Assembly: GCF_003350505.1 (NCBI RefSeq)
Contig: NZ_QQAY01000001.1
Span: 496,001-560,000, forward strand
Reading direction: 5' to 3'
DNA from: Falsibacillus pallidus
GTDB taxonomy: Bacteria; Bacillota; Bacilli; Bacillales; DSM-25281
Length of the DNA: 64,000 nucleotides
Position numbers and translations under genes: made by a program. Under the pieces are notes generated by a model. The model saw only the letters and a program-made list of their open reading frames with translations. It was not told the origin of the DNA and made no database searches. This document shows, one piece after another, positions 46,473 through 54,615 of this stretch; positions within the stretch are counted from its first letter, which is position 1; every line of letters begins with the position of its first letter.

Positions 46473-47553
46473 TTTAGGAATTCTTACTTTATGTCCTGAA
46501 AGACCGTCTGACTATTTTGAAGAACTTGGAAAACTAAGCAAGGAGGCAGAAGTGAAACTCTTTCTCTTCTCTCCTCTCGCAATCATGCCCGGTTCGGATG
46601 CTGTATCAGGATTTTGCTTCGACCACGATCAGCAGACTTGGGCAAATGCTTCATTCGAAATCCCGGAGATGCTTTACGACCGATGCCTCTATGGAGAAAA
46701 TAAAAACGATAAAGATGCCCAGGCAATTGTATCCTGGCTGAAAACAAGAAAAGATATCACTTTCCTTGGGTATGGACTGCCTAATAAATGGTCCCTGTAT
46801 GAGAAGCTTAAAACGGACCTTGAATTATCCCCTTATTTACCCCAGACAAAAAAAGTCAGTTCTGCCCAGCAGATTATCCAAGAAGCGCAAGTCTACGGGG
46901 AAGTCATCATCAAACCCGTCAATGGTGCACATGGCTACGCTGTATATTCCATCCAATTCCATGAAGGCATGCTTCTCATTAAAACGACGAAAAACGGTAA
47001 AGTAGTCTCCAAGCTGTTAGCGAAACCGGATGAATCCATTCCATTTTTTGAACGTCTCCTTATCAAGAATATATATATCGTCCAGCCGAGGCTTCCGAAC
47101 TTGGATGAGACAAATCGTCCGTTTGATCTCAGGGTATTTCTTCAGAAAAACGGGGAAGGAAAATGGATTGAGAGGGCAAGGGGGATCCGAATCGGCCAAT
47201 CAGAGGGAATTTTAACAAACATGAGTGCAGGGGCATCCATCCTCCCCTATTCCGAATGGAAAACAACCACCCCACAATTCAATCATTCATTCTTGGAAAA
47301 AGAAATCAAGGAATTATTAGAAAAACTGCCGCCGCTCCTTGAAGAACACTTTTTCCCGCTATTTGAATTAGGCATAGATATCATCATTGCAAAAGATGAA
47401 TCCATTTGGGTGCTCGACATCAATTCCAAACCCGGAAGAAAGCTGGTGGCGTCCACAAATCCAGTACAATTAGAATCACTATATAAAGCTCCCTTTGACT
47501 ATTGCCGCTTTTTAACAGAAAAAGTTGATGAACGATTTGAAAAAACAAAGTGA
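46465..47553 (+). CDS. yheC: YheC-type ATP-grasp protein, copy 2 of 4
   Basis: A 362-residue protein, the size of B. subtilis YheC. The N-terminal domain begins INLGILTLCPERPSDYF. The ATP-grasp part has VIIKPVNGAHGYAVYSI, PFDLRVFLQKN and WVLDINSKPGRK. The paired arginines seen after the YNR/YDR signature in the other three copies are absent here (YDRCLYGENKND), so substrate binding may differ. AAAGGAG precedes the ATG, which overlaps the previous stop (ATGATTAA), so translation is probably coupled. Confidence 0.82.
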   Translation: MINLGILTLCPERPSDYFEELGKLSKEAEVKLFLFSPLAIMPGSDAVSGFCFDHDQQTWANASFEIPEMLYDRCLYGENKNDKDAQAIVSWLKTRKDITFLGYGLPNKWSLYEKLKTDLELSPYLPQTKKVSSAQQIIQEAQVYGEVIIKPVNGAHGYAVYSIQFHEGMLLIKTTKNGKVVSKLLAKPDESIPFFERLLIKNIYIVQPRLPNLDETNRPFDLRVFLQKNGEGKWIERARGIRIGQSEGILTNMSAGASILPYSEWKTTTPQFNHSFLEKEIKELLEKLPPLLEEHFFPLFELGIDIIIAKDESIWVLDINSKPGRKLVASTNPVQLESLYKAPFDYCRFLTEKVDERFEKTK

Positions 47554-47564
47554 GGTAGAATGTG

Positions 47565-48926
47565 ATGGCGAAACGATTCAGACTAGAGAGAGTCCAATCT
47601 GAAAAAAGCTTGGTCTATCTCCCTGCTAATTTTGATGAAAATAAAATATTGTCGACCATTGGTTTCGGCTCTTCTGAATGCCAGGCAGAATTTCTGCAGC
47701 AGCCAAATGGAAGAAATGTCATTTCAATCAGTTCAAAGCTGTCTAAAGAGCTGCACCTCCCCAGCCACATAGAAACAATCCATGTTTTTACGAAGGACAA
47801 CTGTCTTCATTTAGGACCTCTGATCGGCATTTTTTCTTCCGGTTTCACTCCCTTCCAAGTCCGTCCGATTGGCGAGAGGTCGTTTTTATTTTCAAAGATC
47901 CTTTCTTCCCAGTCCGCAGCAGGAGTCGTTCCGTTCCTTTTCGGAGATGGACATATTGATTGGGAACACGGATTGATCAATGCCTACTTTTTCACCGATA
48001 AAGGCTGGGAGCAGGAAATTGTTCCGTTTCCAAATGTAGTTTATGACAGGCTTCCTAATCGGCGAAGCGAAAAGCTTAAAGTATCGAAGGAGATTAAGGA
48101 AAGGCTTGAAAAAGACTATTTGATCCCTTGGTATAATCCGGGCTTTTTCAACAAGCTCGAAATTTTTGAAAAACTCTACAATACCCCGGAGGCTGAAATA
48201 TATTTACCGGAAACCGCCCCTTTTCAATCATTTCATCAAATTGAACAAATGTTGTCAGAGCACGGGCAAGTATTCATTAAACCGCAAAATGGAAGTTTGG
48301 GTCTTGGGGTTTATCAAATCATCTATGATAAAAAGAATGGGGCCTACTATTGCCGCTATCGGGATCAACAAAATAAACTTCAGCGTTTTTCAAGTTTGGA
48401 AAGCCTGGCGAAAGTGGTTTTTGCTAAAAGGAGCCTTGACCGGATGCTCGTTCAGCAAGGCATCTATTTAATAAAGCATCAAGGCAGGCCGCTTGATTTC
48501 AGGGTACACGCCAATAAGGACGAAAAAGGAGAATGGATCATCAGTGCGATTGCGGCAAAAATGGCCGGGAATGGCTCACCAACCACCCACCTGAATAATG
48601 GCGGGGAAGTAAAGACTCTGGAAGAAATATACCCGGATGAACAGAATCAGAAATTATATCGAGAAAAGCTGGAGAAAGCAGCTTTGATCCTTTCCAATGC
48701 ACTTGAAAGGCAAATCGGAGGCATCGTGGCTGAAATCGGATTTGACTTCGGAATCGATCGAAACGGGGATATATGGCTGTTTGAAGCTAATTCAAAACCG
48801 GGAAGATCTATTTTCTCCCATCCAGAATTACGGGAAGTGGATCTGCTGACGAGAAAATTAGCATTATCATTCGGAATTTATTTAACGGAACAAACATTTG
48901 AGAATCCTGAGGAATTATTTAGATGA
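47565..48926 (+). CDS. yheD: YheD-type ATP-grasp protein, copy 3 of 4
   Basis: A 453-residue protein, the length of B. subtilis YheD. The signature is VVYDRLPNRRSEK. ATP-grasp elements are VFIKPQNGSLGLGVYQI, DFRVHANKDEKG and WLFEANSKPGRS. GAGGTAG lies 6-8 bases before the ATG (a GTG one codon earlier is possible), 11 bases after the previous stop, and the stop overlaps the next start by 4 bases. Likely a spore coat-associated enzyme. Confidence 0.85.
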   Translation: MAKRFRLERVQSEKSLVYLPANFDENKILSTIGFGSSECQAEFLQQPNGRNVISISSKLSKELHLPSHIETIHVFTKDNCLHLGPLIGIFSSGFTPFQVRPIGERSFLFSKILSSQSAAGVVPFLFGDGHIDWEHGLINAYFFTDKGWEQEIVPFPNVVYDRLPNRRSEKLKVSKEIKERLEKDYLIPWYNPGFFNKLEIFEKLYNTPEAEIYLPETAPFQSFHQIEQMLSEHGQVFIKPQNGSLGLGVYQIIYDKKNGAYYCRYRDQQNKLQRFSSLESLAKVVFAKRSLDRMLVQQGIYLIKHQGRPLDFRVHANKDEKGEWIISAIAAKMAGNGSPTTHLNNGGEVKTLEEIYPDEQNQKLYREKLEKAALILSNALERQIGGIVAEIGFDFGIDRNGDIWLFEANSKPGRSIFSHPELREVDLLTRKLALSFGIYLTEQTFENPEELFR

Positions 48927-50095
48927 TGCTTTATTTCCATGAAGGCTCTCGATATTTTTCCCACACTGGTGTTCAACCTTTGTTTTGGGGGAACAACGAA
49001 GATTTCGTTGAGGGGCGGGGGGAAACGAGCCGGTTTGATTTCAAGATGTGTGAAAGGAAAAATCAAATCGGGCCACTTATCGGAATTCTAACCGGGAAGA
49101 ATAAAGCGGGGCTTTTAACAGGAAACGGCTCCCTATTCAAAAGCATACAAGCAGAATTGCAGGAAATCGGAGGATTCAGCTTTGTCTTTACATTGGATGA
49201 CCTTTTTCCCCAAGGCATCCATGGCTATTTTCACCATCCTTCGACCGATACTTGGCATGAAACAGATTTTCCTTATCCAGAGATCATCTATAACCGCCTT
49301 CCTTCCCGTAAAACCGAGGAAAGTGAAAGTTTTCACCATTTAATTAAAACACTGAAAGAAAAAGAAGTTCCCTTCTTCAATCCTTGCTTCATCAATAAAC
49401 TGGATATGTATGAATCATTTAAAAATATCCCCTCTATTTCTAAACACCTCCCCTTTACCGCTCCACTTATGGAGAAAAGCGCACTGTTGGCGCTACTGGA
49501 GGAGAAAAGGAATCTCTATATCAAGCCCATCAAACAATCTCAAGGAAAAGGCATCACCCTCTTGACTATGGATGAGTCAGGAGAATGGAGACTGGTAAAG
49601 GAAAAAGACACAGCCCGCTTTTCATCCTTCGACTCCCTTTGGGAATGTGAGGGGGATAAATGGCTGGCAGAGCCCTACTTGATGCAGGAAATGATTCAAA
49701 CCAAACAGGCTGCAGGAAAGAAATACGACCTGCGCGGGCATGTCCACTTTGGGAAGAAAGGATACACCCTTACCGGAATCGGAGTCAGGCTTGCGAACAA
49801 ACAGCAGCTTACCACCCATATGAAAAGAGGCGGATCCCTCTACCCTTACCATTCCATCCGGAATCCTCTTCTGGAAACTGAAATCAAGTCCCTTGCAAAA
49901 CATTGCGGGAAAGCATTATCAGACCTTTATGGCTTTTTCGGGGAATTCACATTCGATCTCGGCCTTGATGAAAGAAATCATATTTGGCTTTTCGAATTGA
50001 ACTCCAAACCGATGAGTTTTGATGAAGAAGAAATCGAACTAAAAAAACGTTCAAGCATAGTGCGTCTATTTTATCAATTGACCCACTGGGTTTGA
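48923..50095 (+). CDS. YheC-type ATP-grasp protein, copy 4 of 4
   Basis: A 390-residue protein with IIYNRLPSRKTEE, LYIKPIKQSQGKGITLL, YDLRGHVHF and WLFELNSKPMSF, all ATP-grasp positions filled. In RGHVHF the usual DFRV/LRV form is altered. The start (ATGATG) overlaps the previous stop by 4 bases, the tightest coupling in the operon. A terminator follows, so the four genes form one unit. Confidence 0.82.
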   Translation: MMLYFHEGSRYFSHTGVQPLFWGNNEDFVEGRGETSRFDFKMCERKNQIGPLIGILTGKNKAGLLTGNGSLFKSIQAELQEIGGFSFVFTLDDLFPQGIHGYFHHPSTDTWHETDFPYPEIIYNRLPSRKTEESESFHHLIKTLKEKEVPFFNPCFINKLDMYESFKNIPSISKHLPFTAPLMEKSALLALLEEKRNLYIKPIKQSQGKGITLLTMDESGEWRLVKEKDTARFSSFDSLWECEGDKWLAEPYLMQEMIQTKQAAGKKYDLRGHVHFGKKGYTLTGIGVRLANKQQLTTHMKRGGSLYPYHSIRNPLLETEIKSLAKHCGKALSDLYGFFGEFTFDLGLDERNHIWLFELNSKPMSFDEEEIELKKRSSIVRLFYQLTHWV

Positions 50096-50100
50096 AAACA

Positions 50101-50140
50101 AAAAGCCTGATTTCCCTTCGACGGAAACCAGGCTTTTCTA
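50101..50140. terminator. Terminator of the yheD/yheC operon
   Basis: AAAAGCCTG...TTTCC and GGAAA...CAGGCTTTT pair, flanked by A and T tracts, between convergent genes. Confidence 0.85.
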
Positions 50141-50169
50141 TGGAAATCCTAAAATAACGCACGTTCCAT

Positions 50170-50565
50170 TCATTTCAATGAATTATAGATCGTTGAAAAA
50201 CGGGTAGCATGGTTCATTTCATCCGTCATAGCGGTAAACAATGGCTGGTAGGCCTGCTGATTTGGCATTTCAAAAAGCATATCCCGATAAGAATCAGCTG
50301 CTTCGAGTTCATCTTTCAGCGCCATCAGAACCCCTTCTTTGAAAGTGGTGAACTTCACTTTCTCCTGTTCATTTTCATAGTAGTTCCCTGTCAGGAGATA
50401 ATGAAGATATTGAAACATCTCATAATGCTTTTTCTCATCCTGCATAGGTTCTTCTATAAATTCAAGGAATAATGGATTGTTTGTTTTTGTCTTCAGTTCC
50501 TTATAAAAGTGATAAGCCTTCCATTCATCCGTGATGGCTTTCTCAAGCTTCTCCAAAAAAGTCAT
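50170..50565 (-). CDS. Ferritin-like (rubrerythrin-type) domain protein
   Basis: A 131-residue four-helix protein. Possible di-iron ligands are the Glu in ITDEWKAYHFYKEL, EKKHYE (ExxH-like), the Glu in LKDELEAADSY and DEMNH. No rubredoxin domain. Convergent with the coat-associated operon, so perhaps a spore or oxidative-stress protein, but nothing in the sequence proves this. GGGGGCTGGG lies upstream of the ATG. Confidence 0.75.
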   Translation of the reverse strand: MTFLEKLEKAITDEWKAYHFYKELKTKTNNPLFLEFIEEPMQDEKKHYEMFQYLHYLLTGNYYENEQEKVKFTTFKEGVLMALKDELEAADSYRDMLFEMPNQQAYQPLFTAMTDEMNHATRFSTIYNSLK

Positions 50566-50715
50566 GTTCCCAGCCCCCTTTTTTTCATATCGGTATACAC
50601 TATGTTGCTTGGACCTCGATTATTCGCTTCATATTGCTCCCAAACAGCGGAGATTCCCACTGTTCAACCAGAGCCTAAAAACGTACAATAGAAGCAGAGA
50701 AAAGGGGCTGAGTAT

Positions 50716-50931
50716 ATGATTCAACACTTTCAATTCCAACCAATGTACAAAGAACAGCGGCTGCCCGGATGGACAATTTCCTTCTATTTCAAACAGAACC
50801 GCTATGAAGGCAATTATCTTCCGGATGGAAAAATCGAATGGACATCTGCGGCACCGCCTGAAGATTCCGTCCAAGCACTGTCCTCCCAAATCCATGATTT
50901 AATGCTTTATCACGTATACGACAAACAATAA
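50716..50931 (+). CDS. yheE: DUF5342 protein YheE
   Basis: A 71-residue protein. HFQFQPMYKEQRLPGWTISFYF near the start and LMLYHVYD at the end match B. subtilis YheE. Probably a beta-rich small domain; function unknown. GAAAAGGGGC lies about 12 bases upstream. Gene order next to yheC/yheD is conserved. Confidence 0.85.
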   Translation: MIQHFQFQPMYKEQRLPGWTISFYFKQNRYEGNYLPDGKIEWTSAAPPEDSVQALSSQIHDLMLYHVYDKQ

Positions 50932-50987
50932 TGGCATGTATGGGAAGTTCCTTCTTTTGAAAAAATAATAAAAAGGAGGAATGAACC

Positions 50988-51188
50988 ATGTCCAGTAAAG
51001 ATAAAGAGCAATACGAATTTCTTGAAGATACGAATTATGAAGGCAAAAACAAAGCCTATCTCGATGTCGATCGAATGATCAATGAGGGCATGTCCGGCGG
51101 TTCCGTCCACATGAGGGCAGAATCAGCCAATATTGAAGAAGCAACGGACTTGACGGAAGAGACTCCACCGTCCTCGATGCAGGGGTAA
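50988..51188 (+). CDS. Small acidic conserved-looking protein
   Basis: 66 residues, acidic, without membrane segments. Segments NYEGKNKAYLDVDRMINEG and MSGGSVHM look structured and somewhat resemble the DUF4025/YozQ small proteins, but I am not certain. AAAAAGGAGGAATGAACC gives a strong ribosome-binding site, and a terminator follows, so the gene is very likely real. Confidence 0.65.
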   Translation: MSSKDKEQYEFLEDTNYEGKNKAYLDVDRMINEGMSGGSVHMRAESANIEEATDLTEETPPSSMQG

Positions 51189-51191
51189 AAA

Positions 51192-51231
51192 AGAAAAAGG
51201 CATTTCCATAATCGGAAATGCCTTTCTTAAT
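51192..51231. terminator. Terminator between the 66-residue gene and the CstR-like gene
   Basis: AAAGGCATTTCC and GGAAATGCCTTT form a 12-bp stem with a 6-base loop between convergent genes. Confidence 0.88.
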
Positions 51232-51234
51232 GCT

Positions 51235-51504
51235 TTATCGGCTCTTGACGAGCATCTTGACTGCTTCTTGAATTGCCTCTTCAGCACTTTGCCCCTGATC
51301 GGAGGATTCCTTGATGCATGCTTCCAAATTCTTCGCCACAATCAGACCGATTGAACGATCGACAGCAGAACGGATGGCTGACAGCTGTGTCACGACATCC
51401 TTGCAGTGCTTATCTTCCTCCATCATTCGAAGAACGCCTCTAACTTGCCCTTCGAGACGGCGCAGACGATTTTTCATCTCTTGATTATATTCCATGTTTT
51501 CCAC
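51235..51504 (-). CDS. CsoR/RcnR-family repressor, CstR-like (persulfide sensor) ligand set
   Basis: An 89-residue all-helical repressor. Cys34 and Cys63 are present with the family spacing of 29, but the histidine that completes the Cu(I) site in CsoR (four residues before the second Cys) is Asn59. That Cys-Asn-Cys pattern is the one of CstR, which senses persulfides. Family features include RRLEGQVRGVLRMME and the C-terminal EAVKMLVKS. No sulfurtransferase or copper gene lies next to it. An imperfect dyad upstream (51517-51534) may be its operator. Confidence 0.82.
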   Translation of the reverse strand: MENMEYNQEMKNRLRRLEGQVRGVLRMMEEDKHCKDVVTQLSAIRSAVDRSIGLIVAKNLEACIKESSDQGQSAEEAIQEAVKMLVKSR

Positions 51505-51516
51505 CTCGACCTAATA

Positions 51517-51534
51517 CTACATACTAGTGTATAG
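51517..51534. promoter_or_regulatory. Candidate operator of the CstR-like gene
   Basis: CTACATACTAGTGTATAG is an imperfect dyad centred on ACTAGT, 13 bases before the start codon. Autoregulation is usual in this family, but the match is only moderate. Confidence 0.35.
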
Positions 51535-51564
51535 AAGTTATTAACAGTTTTCAATTACTTGATT

Positions 51565-51594
51565 TTGAAAATAAACGTCACTTGCCTGTATAAT
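51565..51594 (+). promoter_or_regulatory. Likely sigma-A promoter of the yxkF-like gene
   Basis: TTGAAA (51565-51570), 18-base spacer, TATAAT (51589-51594), about 30 bases before the start codon. Confidence 0.55.
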
Positions 51595-51626
51595 AATTGT
51601 ACCATAATACAAAAAGAGGAATGCGA

Positions 51627-52550
51627 ATGCTGGAAAAATTAATCAATCAATTCCCCAATTCACTCATTGTTAAAAACAATCCGCTCCCTTCAAACGAATA
51701 CCATTGGTTTAAGGACGAAGATAACCATCAATTCATCGGAATCCCGAATGAAGAACTTTCGGATGGACAACTTGAACTTCTTCAAGCTTTGTTTCCTCAT
51801 GTGGAGCAAACTGATGGGTTCCAGGTGATTGCCGGCCAGGCAAATGCATGGTATGAATTCCTGTTCAAAGGAGAGGATTCACCACTGTTCAAAAATGAAT
51901 TCAGAGTGATTCAGTTTTATCTTTCTTCCCCTTCGATTGAGGCTGATGGTCTTGGAGAGGCGCTGGTGAATATTTTCGAAAAACCTGCAGCAATCGGTAT
52001 GCTCTCTCCTCATCAAGGGTTCATCATTGAGGAGAAGATAGACTTTTCTATATCCAATGAAGAGCTTGCCTCTGCTATTGAAGCATTTGAAGGCGATTTT
52101 TATACAAATGCCCTGTTTTATATTGGGTCTTTCCATCTGCCTGATAACTTTAGAGAACGTTCATTTGAGCAGGAACAGAAGTATTTTCGTTTTGCACAGC
52201 AAACGATGCTGAAAGATAAGGTGGTTTCATTTGATAAAGTGCTGCCGGTCTTCCTGGTGAAGGAATTGCGTGAAAATCCTTCATTAGCTTTTAAATCCTC
52301 AATGGATCAGGTCATCTCCATTTTCCAAGGCGATCCTGACCTTTTTTCGGCAATAAAAAAATATATCGAAAATCATAATAATACAAGTTTGACAGCAAAG
52401 CAGCTGTATCTTCACAGAAACAGCCTGCAATATCGGCTTGAAAAGTTCACTGACAGCACAGGAATCGATTTGAAGTCATACAGCGGGACGCTTGCCGTTT
52501 ATCTCGCTTGTCTGGAATACGAATATTTCAAGGATGAACACTTTGCCTAA
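51627..52550 (+). CDS. yxkF: PucR/CdaR-type helix-turn-helix regulator (YxkF-like)
   Basis: A 307-residue protein with an uncharacterised N-terminal part and a C-terminal PucR/CdaR helix-turn-helix (about 240-305; SLTAKQLYLHRNSLQYRLEKF). In B. subtilis yxkF also lies next to msmX, which supports the name. GAGGAATGCGA precedes the ATG at 51627. Its target is unknown; msmX is an obvious candidate. Confidence 0.72.
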   Translation: MLEKLINQFPNSLIVKNNPLPSNEYHWFKDEDNHQFIGIPNEELSDGQLELLQALFPHVEQTDGFQVIAGQANAWYEFLFKGEDSPLFKNEFRVIQFYLSSPSIEADGLGEALVNIFEKPAAIGMLSPHQGFIIEEKIDFSISNEELASAIEAFEGDFYTNALFYIGSFHLPDNFRERSFEQEQKYFRFAQQTMLKDKVVSFDKVLPVFLVKELRENPSLAFKSSMDQVISIFQGDPDLFSAIKKYIENHNNTSLTAKQLYLHRNSLQYRLEKFTDSTGIDLKSYSGTLAVYLACLEYEYFKDEHFA

Positions 52551-52554
52551 ACGA

Positions 52555-52580
52555 CCTGCACCCTTTTTGTGCAGGTTGAC
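52555..52580 (+). terminator. Weak hairpin after yxkF
   Basis: CCTGCAC and GTGCAGG pair over a 7-base loop, but no T-tract follows. It may attenuate rather than stop transcription into msmX. Confidence 0.4.
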
Positions 52581-52624
52581 CATATTATTTTGAAAGGGCT
52601 TTCTTTAAAATAGGTGCTAGGACA

Positions 52625-52638
52625 TGAAAACGATTGCA
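52625..52638. promoter_or_regulatory. Candidate cre (CcpA) site before msmX
   Basis: TGAAAACGATTGCA differs at one position from the cre consensus TGWNANCGNTNWCA. It lies 23 bases upstream of the msmX start, where it could block transcription. Inference only. Confidence 0.35.
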
Positions 52639-52660
52639 CTATTATAAGGAGGCTTTTCAA

Positions 52661-53758
52661 ATGGCAGAATTAAAATTAAACAATATTTATAAAGTCTATG
52701 ATAATAAAGTAACAGCCGTTAATGACTTCAACTTACATATCCAGGACAAGGAATTTATCGTATTCGTCGGACCATCTGGCTGCGGTAAATCCACTACTTT
52801 GCGCATGATCGCAGGTCTAGAGGAAATTTCTAAGGGAGATTTCTATATTGGTGAAAATCGTGTGAACGATGTTGCGCCGAAAGACCGCGATATTGCAATG
52901 GTTTTCCAGAACTATGCACTATACCCTCATATGAGCGTATATGACAATATGGCATTCGGATTGAAGCTGCGCAAAGTGGCTAAGGACGAAATCGACCGCC
53001 GCGTGAAAGATGCTGCTAAGATCCTCGGACTTGAAGCATACCTTGACCGTAAACCGAAAGCATTGTCAGGCGGTCAGCGCCAGCGTGTCGCTTTGGGCCG
53101 TGCAATCGTTCGTGATGCGAAAGTATTCCTTATGGATGAACCTTTGTCCAATCTGGATGCAAAACTACGCGTACAAATGCGTGCAGAAATCGCTAAGCTT
53201 CATCAGCGCCTGCAAACAACTACAATCTATGTAACACATGACCAGACAGAAGCGATGACAATGGCAACACGCATTGTTGTTATGAAAGACGGCGTCATTC
53301 AGCAAGTAGGTACGCCTAAAGAAGTTTATGATAATCCGGAAAATATCTTTGTCGGCGGATTCATCGGGTCCCCAGCAATGAACTTCTTTACTGGACGCTT
53401 GGATGGCAATGACTTTGTCATCGGCGATAAAAAAATCGCTGTTCCTGAAGGAAAATTAAAAGTATTAAGAGATAAAGGCTATGTCGGCAAGGATCTTGTA
53501 CTTGGTGTACGTCCTGAGGATATTCATGATGAACCTGTCTTCATCGAATCTTCACAAGGCACAACCATCACAGCAAAAATCGAAGTAGCTGAGCTGACTG
53601 GTGCTGAAATGATGCTTTATTCCCAAGTTGGCGGCCAAGAGTTCATCTCAAGAGTCGACTCCCGTTCAGACATCAAGCCAGGCCAAACTGTAGAACTTGC
53701 ATTTGACCTGAATAAAGCACACTTCTTCGATCCATCCAATGAATTAAGAATCCGATAA
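52661..53758 (+). CDS. msmX: Multi-sugar ABC importer ATPase MsmX
   Basis: A 365-residue MalK-type ATPase, the same length as B. subtilis MsmX, which energises several carbohydrate importers. Walker A GPSGCGKST, signature ALSGGQRQR, Walker B VFLMDEPLSNLD, and a C-terminal regulatory TOBE region (about 240-365). AAGGAGG lies 8 bases before the ATG at 52661. It stands without permease genes, as expected for a shared ATPase. Confidence 0.93.
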   Translation: MAELKLNNIYKVYDNKVTAVNDFNLHIQDKEFIVFVGPSGCGKSTTLRMIAGLEEISKGDFYIGENRVNDVAPKDRDIAMVFQNYALYPHMSVYDNMAFGLKLRKVAKDEIDRRVKDAAKILGLEAYLDRKPKALSGGQRQRVALGRAIVRDAKVFLMDEPLSNLDAKLRVQMRAEIAKLHQRLQTTTIYVTHDQTEAMTMATRIVVMKDGVIQQVGTPKEVYDNPENIFVGGFIGSPAMNFFTGRLDGNDFVIGDKKIAVPEGKLKVLRDKGYVGKDLVLGVRPEDIHDEPVFIESSQGTTITAKIEVAELTGAEMMLYSQVGGQEFISRVDSRSDIKPGQTVELAFDLNKAHFFDPSNELRIR

Positions 53759-53763
53759 TATCT

Positions 53764-53798
53764 AAAGATCCTCCCAACGCGGGAGGATCTTTTTTGTC
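53764..53798 (+). terminator. Terminator after msmX
   Basis: AAAGATCCTCCC and GGGAGGATCTTT form a 12-bp stem with a 5-base loop and T6. Confidence 0.92.
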
Positions 53799-53815
53799 CA
53801 AATCCAGCTCTTTTC

Positions 53816-54058
53816 TTAGTAATAAATATTTTGGATGATTTGCTGCCGGCATTCTGTACATGCTAACAAATGCATGCAAACCGCCTTTTTTGAACTCTCC
53901 GGGTCTCCGTCTTCCAACTTAGCGACATCGATATCCATATATGCGCTGTATTCATCATAATAATCATACAGTCTGCCTTGATCTTGCATGATCCCCCTGC
54001 ATTCGGGACAGTGAAAAACGTATTGTGCAAAACCATTGCACACTGAGCAAAAATTCAT
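53816..54058 (-). CDS. Small protein with zinc-ribbon-like cysteines
   Basis: 80 residues. CSVC and CPEC pairs near the N-terminus and CMHLLACTEC near the C-terminus could hold one or two zinc ions; the middle is acidic and tyrosine-rich (YDYYDEYSAYMDID). AAAGGGAGAG precedes the ATG. I do not recognise a named family. It may be regulatory or nucleic-acid binding, but that is a guess from the cysteines alone. Confidence 0.65.
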   Translation of the reverse strand: MNFCSVCNGFAQYVFHCPECRGIMQDQGRLYDYYDEYSAYMDIDVAKLEDGDPESSKKAVCMHLLACTECRQQIIQNIYY

Positions 54059-54172
54059 CCCAACGGCTCTCCCTTTATGAACTTATTTTACTCATAGGAT
54101 GCATGATTGCAGAAGAAATATGTAGTGGACGATCATGGATCACTTTACCCATAAATTCCCTCTATCACCCTC

Positions 54173-54201
54173 GCATATTCTTTCGAAAAAACACCATAAT
54201 A
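54173..54201 (+). promoter_or_regulatory. Candidate sigma-G promoter of the SASP gene
   Basis: GCATA (54173-54177), 17-base spacer, CATAATA (54195-54201), a close fit to the sigma-G consensus GYATR-N17/18-CATWNTA. It lies about 125 bases upstream of the SASP start, a longer leader than usual. Confidence 0.55.
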
Positions 54202-54325
54202 CAGATTAACAGCAGCAAAATATTACTCGATGGGTTAGTCCAAACAGTGGAGCACATCACGATGTGTACTGGTGCAAATCCAGCTGACTCAACCATAAAA
54301 TAACTCTACAAGGAGATGACAGAAC

Positions 54326-54538
54326 ATGCAAAACCAACAAAGATCTAATTCTTCAAACCAATTAGTAGCTCCAGGGTCTCAAGCAGCTATCGATCAAATG
54401 AAGTATGAAATCGCTTCTGAATTCGGTGTTCAACTTGGACCAGACGCAACTGCACGTGCTAACGGCTCTGTAGGTGGAGAAATCACTAAGCGCCTAGTAC
54501 AAATGGCTGAACAACAGCTTGGCGGATACCAAAAATAA
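54326..54538 (+). CDS. sspB: Alpha/beta-type small acid-soluble spore protein
   Basis: A 70-residue DNA-coating spore protein. It has the two SASP signatures: the GPR protease site region ([12 protein letters not shown]) and [21 protein letters not shown] (written in part). The N-terminus is Gln/Asn/Ser-rich. It saturates spore DNA in the forespore. SASP genes are multi-copy, so the sspB symbol means type only. AAGGAGATGA precedes the ATG and a terminator follows. Confidence 0.93.
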   Translation: MQNQQRSNSSNQLVAPGSQAAIDQMKYEIASEFGVQLGPDATARANGSVGGEITKRLVQMAEQQLGGYQK

Positions 54539-54566
54539 TAATCTTTAACCTTCAATAACATGGCAA

Positions 54567-54600
54567 AGGCCCCTGAGAACGCTCAGGGGCCTACTTATTT
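54567..54600. terminator. Terminator between the SASP gene and fumC
   Basis: AGGCCCCTGAG and CTCAGGGGCCT form an 11-bp GC-rich stem with a 4-base loop. Confidence 0.88.
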
Positions 54601-54615
54601 TTTAAAGAACAAACT

